Below are positions 1 to 8,554 of a DNA stretch of 10,363 nt, piece after piece; positions within the stretch are counted from its first letter, which is position 1, and each line of letters begins with the position of its first letter. The stretch is from assembly GCA_002392275.1 (NCBI GenBank), contig DGGQ01000187.1, positions 1 to 10,363 of the forward strand, in the 5' to 3' direction. Position numbers and translations under genes: made by a program. This stretch comes from Treponema sp. UBA3870. GTDB taxonomy: Bacteria; Spirochaetota; Spirochaetia; Treponematales; Treponemataceae. Below the pieces are notes generated by a model that worked only from the letters and a program-made list of their open reading frames with translations, ran no database searches and had not been told where the DNA came from.

Positions 1-3000
1 TCCGTCCGGTCTGTCCAAGCAAATACAGACTTCCGGTAAAAATCGACGGAAGCCACGGAAAATTCTATCCGGCAAAGGAGACATACTCTTTTATCGAGGG
101 CGAGGTTTACCATATTGAATTCGAGGCTGATTCCGACTTTGCGTTTTTACGGTGGGAAGTGGTTGATGAGGCAAGCGGCGAAGTTATCGATGCCGACACG
201 TTTGATGATTTCAGAAACAATTCGTGCATTAGAATCAGGGATGCCGGAAGCGAAAAGACCGATGTTGAAATCGTCAATGTCCCGCGCACAAGCGAAGCTC
301 CACAGGAAACTGAGGGTGATTCGGAAATTGAAGAAGGAGTAAACGAAGAAGAACCTGTGGAGGAACTCCCGGAGCCGGAAGAAGGAACGCAGGATTCCCA
401 GGGAGAAACTCAGGATTCCGCATCTGAACCAGAAGATTCCCAGGAGGAGCCGGGCATCAGGTTGACTATAAGGCCCGTTGTTGTTGAGCGTCCCCAGACA
501 ATCTCCGTTTCGCCACAAAGGAACTCGTCAGGAGTGTACAAGGACACAACAATCCAGGTTATGTTCGATTATGACATGTCCGATGACTCCATCTATTTTA
601 CGGACAATGAAATCCAGAATATCACGGAGGAGCTTTTGCCTCCAGTCATTCAGTCAGATGGAAGCGAAAAATATTACGGCTACAAAAAAGATGACGGAAC
701 GGTTTATTTTAAGAACATATCAATCACGAACAGCCGAAACGGTGCAAACCTGAACAACCGATTTATGGGTCCAGTTTTTGAAAACCGCAAGACTCTTTCA
801 ATTCCGGTGGACAGAGCGAATCAGCTCGCACCTGGAACAAACGTCATGGTGACACTCAACAAGGATTTTTTCTACAAGACCAGCGAAGAAAAATCTGTCT
901 CAATGAGCCAGGCAAAAAAATGGGTCTACCTTGTGAACGGCGACACGGACACAACGGCCCCGTCAGTAACCGACATTGAGATAAAGGATTCGCTTGGAAA
1001 CTCTCTTACGCCATCAACATCCGCCCCCAGCGTTACAAACATATCAGCCCTCAACTTCTTCAAGGCGGGCGAATTCAATCTTTTCGCAAAAATACATGAC
1101 AACACTGCCCCCGACTCGACCTTCAACGTTGTGCTGAAGCAAATTTACGATGCATCATACAATCTGACGACAACAGAAAAAAAATATACAAGAAACATTC
1201 CATACTCCACATGTTACGGAGAAAACGCTATATATGGAGAAGAATCGGAGAGCGCGACAACTTCACTCCCCTGCACACTGACGGACATTCCTGACGGTGT
1301 TTACAGTATGTCCTTTGAGTTCAAGGACGGAAGCGGAAACTCCAAAACCTGGCCGGAGAACAACAAGCTTTATTACTTCTCGCTGGACGGAACCGCACCA
1401 AGCATTGCGGCCCCATCAGTCAGCGCACCAGAAAACAGCTCAACTAGTCTGGACCTCAGCTGGAAACCGTCATCCGCAAAGGACTACAGCAGCGCATTCT
1501 TTGAGTACAGAAAATACGGAACATCAAATTTTGATGGCACGACGGAAAGAATTCTGAAAGGCACGGACACAGCAACAATAAGCGGACTTGAAGCTGGAAC
1601 ACGTTACACAATACGCGCAAACTATCTGGACATTGCGGGAAATGTAAATCATGTCTACGTCTATCCATACACAAGACCCGCCGCACCAAAATCCGTCACA
1701 GTATCCACCGGGCATGGAACAAGCGCAAGTATCACCGCCAAAAAGCCTGACAGCGGAAACTTTACGAACATGACTCTTAGATACAGAAAGTCGGGTGAAG
1801 AAACATGGTCCACAAGGGAAACATTCACAGTGGATTCAAACGGAAGCGGAACAAAGACCGTCTCAAATCTTGAAAAGGGATTTGTGTATGAGTTTGAAGT
1901 ATGCTCCTACGACTCCATAAGCGGCCAATACAGCCCGTCATACATGAGCGGAACAAGCTATCCAAGCTTCGCGACAGTACCGAACGTGCCGACAAGCGTG
2001 GGAATTACGAACGAGGGAAGCAGCACCGGCAGCATCACAGTGAACTGGACCGCACCTTCAATCGGAGGCTACGATGGATTCATAGTCTACTGCTCGAAAA
2101 ATTCGGACTTCTCCAACGCAATCACAAGCCCGGCTCTGGCAAAAACAAAGACCAGCCACACGTTCTCGGATCTCGAACCCGGCACAAAATACTATGTCAG
2201 AGTCGCCGCATACCACAAGACCCAGACCAACCTGTCTTACAAAGAACTGTCGGGCTACACATTCACAAAGGCGATTCCGGTCACAAATCTTGAACTCGGT
2301 TCGTCAACAAAGGACAGCCTCACGGTAAAATGGACGAAGCCAAGCAATGGATTCATATCAATGTATGCCATAGACTACAAAAAAACATCAGAAAGCACAT
2401 ACAGCCGGTGCTACGAACAAAACCCCTCCGCAACAAGCTACACAATAGAAGGCCTTGAGGGTGGAGAGTTCTACAATATTAGTGTGTTGGTATTCAGCTA
2501 CAATTACAGCGAGCGGACAAACAATCCAAGCGCTGGATGGCAGCTATGTCCAAAAGCGGTCAGCAATCTGTGCGCGGAAAAACAGAGCGACACAAGCTTC
2601 AAACTTACATGGACTGCCCCGGCTGGAAACTATGATGGCTACAATCTCTACTACGGAAAGAAGGATGATTTCTCTGACGCAAGCCAAATTCAAATCACAA
2701 AGGGCACAACGGAAAAAACCATAACAGGACTTAGCGCAAAGGGATTGTATTACATCAAGATGGAGAGCTACATAGGAACGGCAACAAGCGCAAGCCGTCT
2801 CAAAACTGACGAGACAACAGTATGCTCACTAAAACTTGACGGAGTTAAAAACATTTCCGCAAGTCCAACGGCGACATCCAAAATCAAACTCACATGGACC
2901 TGCCCTGATTCGGACCGCTACGATGGAATAAGGATTTACCGAAACTCCACACTTGTCACGACACTGACAAAAGGAACAACAAGCTGGGAGGACTCAAGTC

Positions 3001-5411
3001 TTGCTACAAACACATCCTACACCTACGCTGTCGAAACATATAAAACGGAAAACGGTGAGACGCTGACAGCCGCCGCATCCAGAACATGCAGGACATATTC
3101 AGCCCAGGTGAAAAATCTTACCGCAACTACAAATGAGCCGGGAAAGGTTACGCTGTCCTGGACAAATCCAACAAGCGGAGAATACTACCGCATCAAAATA
3201 TACAACGGCAGCTCCCTTGTCACATCAATCACAAACAAGTCAACAACATCATACACCGTAGAGAATTTGACCGGAGGCTCCTACTCCACGTTCTACCTGA
3301 AAACAGATAACAATGATTATGCCGAGAACAATATTTCCGCGCCATCAGCAAGTTCCTACACAATGCCAATGCCGGTAACAGGTCTCACATGGTCGTCCGC
3401 GGTCTCCGATGTAAAACAGACATCCGCAAAAATCTCATGGACCAAACCGACCGGCTCATACACTGGATTCAAGGTCTACTACAAGAAAAACTCAGAAAGC
3501 ACCTGGACATTGTTCAACACCTATGGCTCCACCTACACAGGATGCACGGTAACAGGTCTCGCGGCAGGATTTTACTACAACTTCAAAGTGGAAACATATT
3601 ATTCGTATGTAACAAATTCAAGTTTCTACAGTTATCCGACCTGCACAGGATACACAAACTGTAATCCAGTAAGCAACGTGTCAATTTCATCCAGAACAGC
3701 TACCAGCCTTACCGTACAGTGGAGCAAGCCAAGTTCCGGTGGATACAGTGGAGCGAGAATCTATTACAAGAAGTCCTCCGACTCCTCATTCACATATAAA
3801 ACCTACACAACGGGTACATCATATACAATCAACGGACTTACACAGGGAACCAGCTACGACATATACATTGCATCCTACTACTACAGCAACAGCGAATCCT
3901 ACATGATAACGGGAACCGCAACGGGAACAGGCTCCTCGTATCCTCTCAAGGCATCCACAAATCCTGGGGCTCCGACAAGCCTTTCCGCGCAGGCCACCAA
4001 TGGCGATGTAAAAGTAAGCTGGGCGGCCCCGACCAACGGAGCTACGGGCTACTATATCTACTGGAAACTCAAATCTGCCTCGAGCTGGTCAGATACAAAC
4101 AGACGCTATACCACAGACACATATTACACATTCTCGAACACATTACTGCTCAACAGTACGGAATTTGATTTCAAGGTAAAGGCCTACAAGTATGTAAATT
4201 CAGAAGCACTGTATTCAAGCGACTCCTCCTCCATATCATTCTACACAATGCCTGGGGCGGTCTTATACCCAAGCCTCTATTGCGACGACACAATGGGAAC
4301 CGTCACTATAAGATGGTACAACCCGTCATCGGACCTGAGCTATGTGAACATTTATCTTGATTCCTCAACATCCTACACATGTTATCTGACAACCACGGCC
4401 AAGAGCACTTATGTCACAAAGTCGTTCCAGCTTCCGAACTTCTACCGGGGAAAATCCTACACGGTAAGGCTCAGACCTTCCCATACCAAGAATGGCTCCG
4501 AAATGGAAGGTCCCGAGACCACTCTCAGCCTTACATCATCGATGACCAACAACACAAACATCATGGTAAACGGAAGCCGAATAGCAAAGTCTTCACTTAC
4601 GACAGTCCTTTCAAGCGACCACACAGTTTCAAAAACAACCAGCGGATGTTTCACAAGCAAGCGGACCATTACGCTTTCAAAGTATTCAATGGGAACTTAC
4701 GAGGTGACGCAGGAGTTGTTTAGGGCAGTGATGGGATACAACCCAACGACCATGAACTATAATTCGACAAACTTCCCTGTTACCGATGTCTCATGGTACG
4801 AGGCAATCGCATTCTGCAACAAGCTGAGCGTACTCCAGGGGCTGGAACCATGCTATACGGTTGCAGGAGTCAGCAACTGGACCTCCGTTTCAATTCCGAC
4901 ATCAAGCAACGCAAACTGGAACAACGCAAGCCTAAACCAGAACGCAAACGGATACCACCTGCCAACGGAATGTCAGTGGGAATTTGCCGCACGAGGAGGA
5001 AACGAGAACAATAGTACCAACTGGGGCTATAAATATGCAGGAGCAAGTGGAATGGGCAATGTCGGATGGTACACAAGCAACAGCGGCGGTAAAACACATG
5101 AAGTAGGAACCAAGAACAGCAACCTCCTTGGACTTTACGACATGAGTGGAAATGTAGTGGAAATGCTTACCGACTGGAACTACGACTGTAGCAGCAACGA
5201 GGGAACGTTCAAGGATCCGTATTGCGGCTACTCCACGTCAAAAGGGACTTCAACATTCTCAAGAAAATCTGGAGCAGACATTCTTACAATGGGAGGCCAC
5301 TGTGACAGGGGTGAGTCCCACTGCTGCATATCAAGCGAAGACCAAACATGTCCGGCCTATGAAAAGACCAACAAACGCGGATTCCGAATCTGCCGCAACG
5401 CGGTGTACTAA
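1..5411 (+). CDS. Giant multi-modular FN3 protein with C-terminal SUMF1/FGE-like domain (5' end missing)
   Basis: The frame is open from the first complete codon at position 3 to TAA at 5409-5411, about 1802 visible residues, so the true start is upstream. The GTG at 159 is only an internal codon, because the sequence before it already codes for recognisable protein. Modules in order: end of an InlB-like bacterial repeat (nt 3-165; G-x-F-Y-P, Y-x-F-x-x-G-E-x-Y, F-L-R-W-E); acidic Pro/Glu/Ser/Gln linker (288-455); Big_5/SbsA-like Ig module (about 489-940); a second Ig-like module opening with TAPSV (945-1395); eleven FN3-like units of 88-100 residues (1395-4545), each with a W-T/K-x-P strand and a G-L-x-x-G-x-x-Y strand; and a SUMF1/FGE domain (about 4610-5408) with YEVTQELFRAVMG, PVTDVSWYEAIAFCNKLS, YHLPTECQWEFAARGG, GLYDMSGNVVEM and RGFRICR. 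The signal peptide, if any, is outside the window. A surface adhesion or binding role is inferred; the ligand is unknown. Confidence 0.94.
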   Translation, partial: RPVCPSKYRLPVKIDGSHGKFYPAKETYSFIEGEVYHIEFEADSDFAFLRWEVVDEASGEVIDADTFDDFRNNSCIRIRDAGSEKTDVEIVNVPRTSEAPQETEGDSEIEEGVNEEEPVEELPEPEEGTQDSQGETQDSASEPEDSQEEPGIRLTIRPVVVERPQTISVSPQRNSSGVYKDTTIQVMFDYDMSDDSIYFTDNEIQNITEELLPPVIQSDGSEKYYGYKKDDGTVYFKNISITNSRNGANLNNRFMGPVFENRKTLSIPVDRANQLAPGTNVMVTLNKDFFYKTSEEKSVSMSQAKKWVYLVNGDTDTTAPSVTDIEIKDSLGNSLTPSTSAPSVTNISALNFFKAGEFNLFAKIHDNTAPDSTFNVVLKQIYDASYNLTTTEKKYTRNIPYSTCYGENAIYGEESESATTSLPCTLTDIPDGVYSMSFEFKDGSGNSKTWPENNKLYYFSLDGTAPSIAAPSVSAPENSSTSLDLSWKPSSAKDYSSAFFEYRKYGTSNFDGTTERILKGTDTATISGLEAGTRYTIRANYLDIAGNVNHVYVYPYTRPAAPKSVTVSTGHGTSASITAKKPDSGNFTNMTLRYRKSGEETWSTRETFTVDSNGSGTKTVSNLEKGFVYEFEVCSYDSISGQYSPSYMSGTSYPSFATVPNVPTSVGITNEGSSTGSITVNWTAPSIGGYDGFIVYCSKNSDFSNAITSPALAKTKTSHTFSDLEPGTKYYVRVAAYHKTQTNLSYKELSGYTFTKAIPVTNLELGSSTKDSLTVKWTKPSNGFISMYAIDYKKTSESTYSRCYEQNPSATSYTIEGLEGGEFYNISVLVFSYNYSERTNNPSAGWQLCPKAVSNLCAEKQSDTSFKLTWTAPAGNYDGYNLYYGKKDDFSDASQIQITKGTTEKTITGLSAKGLYYIKMESYIGTATSASRLKTDETTVCSLKLDGVKNISASPTATSKIKLTWTCPDSDRYDGIRIYRNSTLVTTLTKGTTSWEDSSLATNTSYTYAVETYKTENGETLTAAASRTCRTYSAQVKNLTATTNEPGKVTLSWTNPTSGEYYRIKIYNGSSLVTSITNKSTTSYTVENLTGGSYSTFYLKTDNNDYAENNISAPSASSYTMPMPVTGLTWSSAVSDVKQTSAKISWTKPTGSYTGFKVYYKKNSESTWTLFNTYGSTYTGCTVTGLAAGFYYNFKVETYYSYVTNSSFYSYPTCTGYTNCNPVSNVSISSRTATSLTVQWSKPSSGGYSGARIYYKKSSDSSFTYKTYTTGTSYTINGLTQGTSYDIYIASYYYSNSESYMITGTATGTGSSYPLKASTNPGAPTSLSAQATNGDVKVSWAAPTNGATGYYIYWKLKSASSWSDTNRRYTTDTYYTFSNTLLLNSTEFDFKVKAYKYVNSEALYSSDSSSISFYTMPGAVLYPSLYCDDTMGTVTIRWYNPSSDLSYVNIYLDSSTSYTCYLTTTAKSTYVTKSFQLPNFYRGKSYTVRLRPSHTKNGSEMEGPETTLSLTSSMTNNTNIMVNGSRIAKSSLTTVLSSDHTVSKTTSGCFTSKRTITLSKYSMGTYEVTQELFRAVMGYNPTTMNYNSTNFPVTDVSWYEAIAFCNKLSVLQGLEPCYTVAGVSNWTSVSIPTSSNANWNNASLNQNANGYHLPTECQWEFAARGGNENNSTNWGYKYAGASGMGNVGWYTSNSGGKTHEVGTKNSNLLGLYDMSGNVVEMLTDWNYDCSSNEGTFKDPYCGYSTSKGTSTFSRKSGADILTMGGHCDRGESHCCISSEDQTCPAYEKTNKRGFRICRNAVY

Positions 5412-5428
5412 AATCACGAAGAGTCAAA

Positions 5429-5470
5429 CAGTTTCCCCAAACTTTTTCAGTACAGGGGAAGCTGCCTTTT
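5429..5470 (+). terminator. Hairpin terminator just after the FN3-SUMF1 gene
   Basis: A 10-bp stem (5429-5438 with 5455-5464, one G-U pair) encloses a 16-base loop and is followed by CCTTTT. It begins 18 bases after the stop codon. On the opposite strand the same stem is followed by TTTGACTCTT, so it might also stop pot transcripts, although less convincingly. Confidence 0.6.
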
Positions 5471-5476
5471 GGTGGT

Positions 5477-5552
5477 CATCCCTAGGAACCGTTGATTGAT
5501 ATACGAAGCATCAATTAGCGGTTCCTATTAATTTTTAGGGATGTCCTTTTTT
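5477..5552 (+). terminator. Composite inverted repeat with T-tract between convergent genes
   Basis: TAGGAACCG (5483-5491) is perfectly complementary to CGGTTCCTA (5519-5527). The stem continues partly inward (TTGATTGAT against ATCAATTAG, with mismatches) around a 9-base loop. An outer arm CATCCCTA (5477-5484) also pairs with TAGGGATG (5536-5543). T-rich stretches follow at 5528-5536 and 5546-5552. This looks like a second (+)-strand terminator between tail-to-tail genes. A remnant of a small palindromic element is the alternative. Confidence 0.5.
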
Positions 5553-5562
5553 GAAAAGTTTT

Positions 5563-6618
5563 TTAGTCCGTAAACCTGATTCTCTGCCAACGCTCGTTGT
5601 ATTTGTCAAGGCCGTCGCCCAAATCGATTTTCAAGGTGCAGTTGTTCATCTGGCTGGCCTCGTACATTGGCTTTTTTGTCATGTATTTTTCGGCGGCAGG
5701 ATTCACGAAGCACGGGAAATTGAATGTGTCCAAAAACTTTGCGTAGACTTCCGGGCGGTGGATGTAGTTGATGAACTCGGTCGCAAGCTCCACGTGTTTT
5801 GAATCCTTCAGTATGCACATGCTGTCAAGGTATGACGCCCCTCCCTCTTTCGGAATGAAGAAGTCGATTGTCTCGTCCCATTTTTCCTCAGGAACCTCAC
5901 CGTAGATTACCTCGGCATATCCATGGCATAGCCAGAAATCTCCAGCGGCAAATGACTTTCCAAAACTTTCCGCATCGAATTTCACAAGATTCGGCTTCCA
6001 TTCTTTGTCAATCATGTCGGTGGCGGCATCAAGCTCGGAATCGTTCAGGCTGTTCACATCGTAACCCTTGTGAGCAAGAGCATCCCCGATTACTTCCCTC
6101 ATGTCGTCCATCATTGTGGCGTGCCCCGCAAACTGTGGGTCGGAGAAGATGCTCCAGTCCCTTGCGTAATTTCCACCCGGAACCTTGGTCTTGTTGACAG
6201 AAATCCCTGCCGCTCCAAAATAGTATGGCACTGCGTATTTCATTTCAGGGTCGTAGGTCGCCTTCTCCAGCACCAGCGGATTGATGTTTCCACGGTTTGT
6301 GAACCTGCTCTGGTCAATCTCATGGAGCATACCCTGGTTCAGCATGATTGAAACATAGTCCTGGGACGGAACAACAATATCGTATCCCTTGGCACCGGCA
6401 CGGAGCTTGGCGTACATCTCCTCGTTCGAGGCGTAGCTGTCAACCTTCACCTTGCAGTCGAACTCCTTCTCAAAATCACGGAGAACCTCGTCCGGGGTGT
6501 AGTAGGTCCAGTTGTAAAGGTAGAGCGTCTTCCCGTCATCCGATGCACAGGAGGAAAGACCCATGGCGCCAGCAAAAACAAGCGCGGCAAAAGCAAATCC
6601 AGCAATATTCTTTTTCAT
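5563..6618 (-). CDS. potD: Spermidine/putrescine-binding lipoprotein PotD
   Basis: 351-residue substrate-binding protein of the polyamine ABC importer (bacterial extracellular solute-binding family 1/8 type), tethered outside the inner membrane. Residues 1-23 form a lipoprotein signal: MKKN, a hydrophobic core, then L-S-S-C with Cys24 as the lipidation site. The fold shows LYNWTYYTPDEVL (33-45), YDIVVPS (79-85), DDMREVIGDAL (171-181), IPKEGGASYLDS (255-266) and NYIHRPEVYAKF (284-295), all typical of PotD. Trp37, Tyr40, Asp172, Glu175 and Asp265 align by eye with ligand residues of E. coli PotD. The positions of Trp229 and Gln327 appear replaced by Cys231 and Lys330. The ATG at 6618 was chosen over the in-frame TTG at 6633 because GGAGA lies 8 bases before it, inside the TTG extension. 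It is the last gene of the operon, 20 bases after potC. Confidence 0.94.
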   Translation of the reverse strand: MKKNIAGFAFAALVFAGAMGLSSCASDDGKTLYLYNWTYYTPDEVLRDFEKEFDCKVKVDSYASNEEMYAKLRAGAKGYDIVVPSQDYVSIMLNQGMLHEIDQSRFTNRGNINPLVLEKATYDPEMKYAVPYYFGAAGISVNKTKVPGGNYARDWSIFSDPQFAGHATMMDDMREVIGDALAHKGYDVNSLNDSELDAATDMIDKEWKPNLVKFDAESFGKSFAAGDFWLCHGYAEVIYGEVPEEKWDETIDFFIPKEGGASYLDSMCILKDSKHVELATEFINYIHRPEVYAKFLDTFNFPCFVNPAAEKYMTKKPMYEASQMNNCTLKIDLGDGLDKYNERWQRIRFTD

Positions 6619-6626
6619 AAAATAAA

Positions 6627-6631
6627 TCTCC
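6627..6631 (-). promoter_or_regulatory. Ribosome binding site deciding the potD start
   Basis: GGAGA on the minus strand, 8 bases before the ATG at 6618. It overlaps the codons that would follow a TTG start at 6633, so it supports the shorter protein, whose signal peptide then begins with the usual MKK. Confidence 0.65.
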
Positions 6632-6638
6632 AAAAAAT

Positions 6639-7505
6639 TTATCGGGATGAGGCGAACGATTTAAGTCCGTTCCTCAAAAGTATTGTCAGCGTACAGATTG
6701 CCAGAATCAGCACGAACGAAAGCGCGTTGATTACAGGACTCACGCCAAACCTAATCATCGAGTAGACATAGAGAGGCAGAGTTGTGCTTCCAGGTCCGCT
6801 CACAAGGAATGTTATGACATAATCCTCCAGGGACATCGTAACGCTCATCATAAACCCGGAGATGATTCCAGGCATGATTGCGGGCAGCGTCACACGGAAG
6901 AGGGTCTGGACCTCGTTTGCCCCAAGGTCGTGGCTCGCCTCTATTATCGAATAGTCAAACTCGTCGATTCTCGCGCTGACCATCATGTAGACAAAAGGCA
7001 TACAGAAAGTCGTGTGCGCTATGTAGATTGTCACAAGGCCAAGCGACATCTTGATTCCGCTGAAAAAAATCAGAAGGGAGATTCCCATGATTACCTCGGG
7101 CAGAACCATCGGAAGGAAACTTGTTGTCTGTATGTAGCCCTTCCCGAAAAACTTGTACCAGGTCACACCGATTGCGGCAAGGGTCCCCAGAATGGTCGCG
7201 GTGATTGACGAAAGGATTGCAACCACAAAACTGTTCCAGAGCGATGTCCACAAATCCTTGCTCTCGAAAATCAGCTTCTCGTACCAGACGAACGAAAACC
7301 CTGTGAACGTCGTGTCCTTGGACTCGTTGAATGAGTAGAAGATAATCACGAAAAGCGGTATGAACAGGAACATGAGGCAAATCCACAGGACCGTTTTTGA
7401 GAACGACCATGGATGCTGCTTCTTTTTCCATTCCCTCTTAGCATGCCGGGCGGGTTCTGACGGCTTCTGTTTTCTGGAAAAAAGTTTGAACGGATTGAAT
7501 CTCAT
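6639..7505 (-). CDS. potC: Spermidine/putrescine ABC transporter permease PotC
   Basis: 288-residue inner-membrane permease (BPD_transp_1 family) that pairs with PotB to form the polyamine channel. About six membrane segments are visible, near residues 38-58, 90-112, 129-150, 155-176, 210-232 and 258-276. The cytoplasmic EAA loop that docks onto the ATPase is E-A-S-H-D-L-G-A (189-196) followed by VQTLFRVTLPAIMPGI. The first 35 residues are strongly basic and cytoplasmic, somewhat longer than in E. coli PotC. The frame stays open up to 7625, but the ATG at 7505 is preferred. It has an excellent GGGAGGTGG Shine-Dalgarno and overlaps the potB stop as ATGA, implying translational coupling. A start further upstream would add about 40 hydrophilic residues coded inside potB. 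Confidence 0.95.
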   Translation of the reverse strand: MRFNPFKLFSRKQKPSEPARHAKREWKKKQHPWSFSKTVLWICLMFLFIPLFVIIFYSFNESKDTTFTGFSFVWYEKLIFESKDLWTSLWNSFVVAILSSITATILGTLAAIGVTWYKFFGKGYIQTTSFLPMVLPEVIMGISLLIFFSGIKMSLGLVTIYIAHTTFCMPFVYMMVSARIDEFDYSIIEASHDLGANEVQTLFRVTLPAIMPGIISGFMMSVTMSLEDYVITFLVSGPGSTTLPLYVYSMIRFGVSPVINALSFVLILAICTLTILLRNGLKSFASSR

Positions 7506-8554
7506 TTTCCACCTCCCAGTGCCTCGCTGCCAGCAAGAAGCGGTGTGTTCGTGTTTGCGGCGACATCTTCCTTGGTCGAAACTTTTTTGAGGTTCGCCTC
7601 CTTTTTGTTCGCCATGAGCATCCACAGTATTGCGGCCATGGAAATCAGCGTAATCACAAGGCTGAAAGCTGATGCAAGCGGCCAGTTTCTTACCTTCTGC
7701 ACCTGGTCAACAATTATGTTTCCAAGCATGTAGCTGTCTTTTCCACCGACCATCTGCGGAACAGTGTAGGAGCCAAAAATCGGGATGAATGTAAAAATCA
7801 GCGCGCTTATTATTCCGCTCTTGATTTCGGGAATCAGAACCTTGAACATGGACTGTGCCTTTGTCGCGCCCAAATCGCGTGCCGCCTCCAGAAGACTGAA
7901 ATCGAACCTGTCCACCGACGTGAAAATCGGGAGAATCGCATACGGCAGGTACATGTAGATGCTGACCAGGACAATCGCGCCCTGGGTGAACATGAATTTG
8001 TGCGGAACAAACTCCGCCGCCTTGGTCCATCCGAGCGAGTGTCCTATGTTCCAGAAAAACTTGAGTATGCCGTTCAAAAGTCCAGCGTCCCCAAGTATGG
8101 TCTGCCAGGCAAAAATGCGTATGAGGCTGTTGGTCAAAAACGGAATCACGACCAGAATCAAAAAGAAAGTCTGGTGCCTGCTTCTTGCCATAGCGTATCC
8201 ACAGGGAAGCGCGACCACAATCGAGATAAAGCTGGAAAGTGCCGCAATCCACAGCGTCCTCAAAAATATTTTTCCATAGGCCGGATCGAACATCTGCCCG
8301 TATGCCTTCAGCGTGAACTTTGGCTGCACACCGCCATAGACATCGCGCGTCATAAAAGAGTAGGCAACGATTATCACAATCGGGACAATGAAGAAAAGCG
8401 AAAACCACAGACCCATCGGCCATGCGTAAAACGGTCCGGGATTCGGCTTTTTGAACTTAAAGGCCCTTGCCTTGGAAGCCAGCTTCAAATCAGCAGGAAT
8501 CTTTGGTTCCTTATTTGACTTTGGCTTTTCTTTTCCACTATCCTTTCCGCTCAT
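7502..8554 (-). CDS. potB: Spermidine/putrescine ABC transporter permease PotB
   Basis: 350-residue permease (BPD_transp_1 family), partner of PotC. Predicted membrane segments lie near residues 47-68, 100-122, 129-150, 190-212, 246-268 and 296-315. The EAA loop reads LLEAARDLGATKAQ (221-234), followed by FKVLIPEIKSGI, which is highly typical of PotB. The N-terminal 40 residues are rich in Lys and Pro and should be cytoplasmic. The C-terminal 35 residues are a polar tail ending GGGK, beyond the normal family end. The ATG at 8554 forms an ATGA overlap with the potA stop, and GAGG lies 10 bases before it, so it is preferred over the open frame up to 8620, which would only re-read the end of potA. 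Confidence 0.95.
   Translation of the reverse strand: MSGKDSGKEKPKSNKEPKIPADLKLASKARAFKFKKPNPGPFYAWPMGLWFSLFFIVPIVIIVAYSFMTRDVYGGVQPKFTLKAYGQMFDPAYGKIFLRTLWIAALSSFISIVVALPCGYAMARSRHQTFFLILVVIPFLTNSLIRIFAWQTILGDAGLLNGILKFFWNIGHSLGWTKAAEFVPHKFMFTQGAIVLVSIYMYLPYAILPIFTSVDRFDFSLLEAARDLGATKAQSMFKVLIPEIKSGIISALIFTFIPIFGSYTVPQMVGGKDSYMLGNIIVDQVQKVRNWPLASAFSLVITLISMAAILWMLMANKKEANLKKVSTKEDVAANTNTPLLAGSEALGGGK
7509..7517 (-). promoter_or_regulatory. Strong ribosome binding site for potC
   Basis: GGGAGGTGG on the minus strand, with the GGAGG core 6 bases from the potC ATG at 7505. It lies within the last codons of potB and fixes the potC start at the ATGA overlap. Confidence 0.75.

Noticed and set aside
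159..161. GTG at 159 as start of the giant gene
   Set aside because: The same frame is open to the window edge, and the upstream codons encode a recognisable bacterial repeat domain.
6619..6633. TTG start of potD at 6633
   Set aside because: It would place the GGAGA ribosome site inside the coding sequence and put MEIYF in front of a normal MKK lipoprotein signal.
7707..8423. 238-codon minus-strand frame inside potB
   Set aside because: It is another frame of the potB permease, which has six membrane segments and the EAA loop in its own frame. The alternative product is Cys/His/Arg-rich with no motif.
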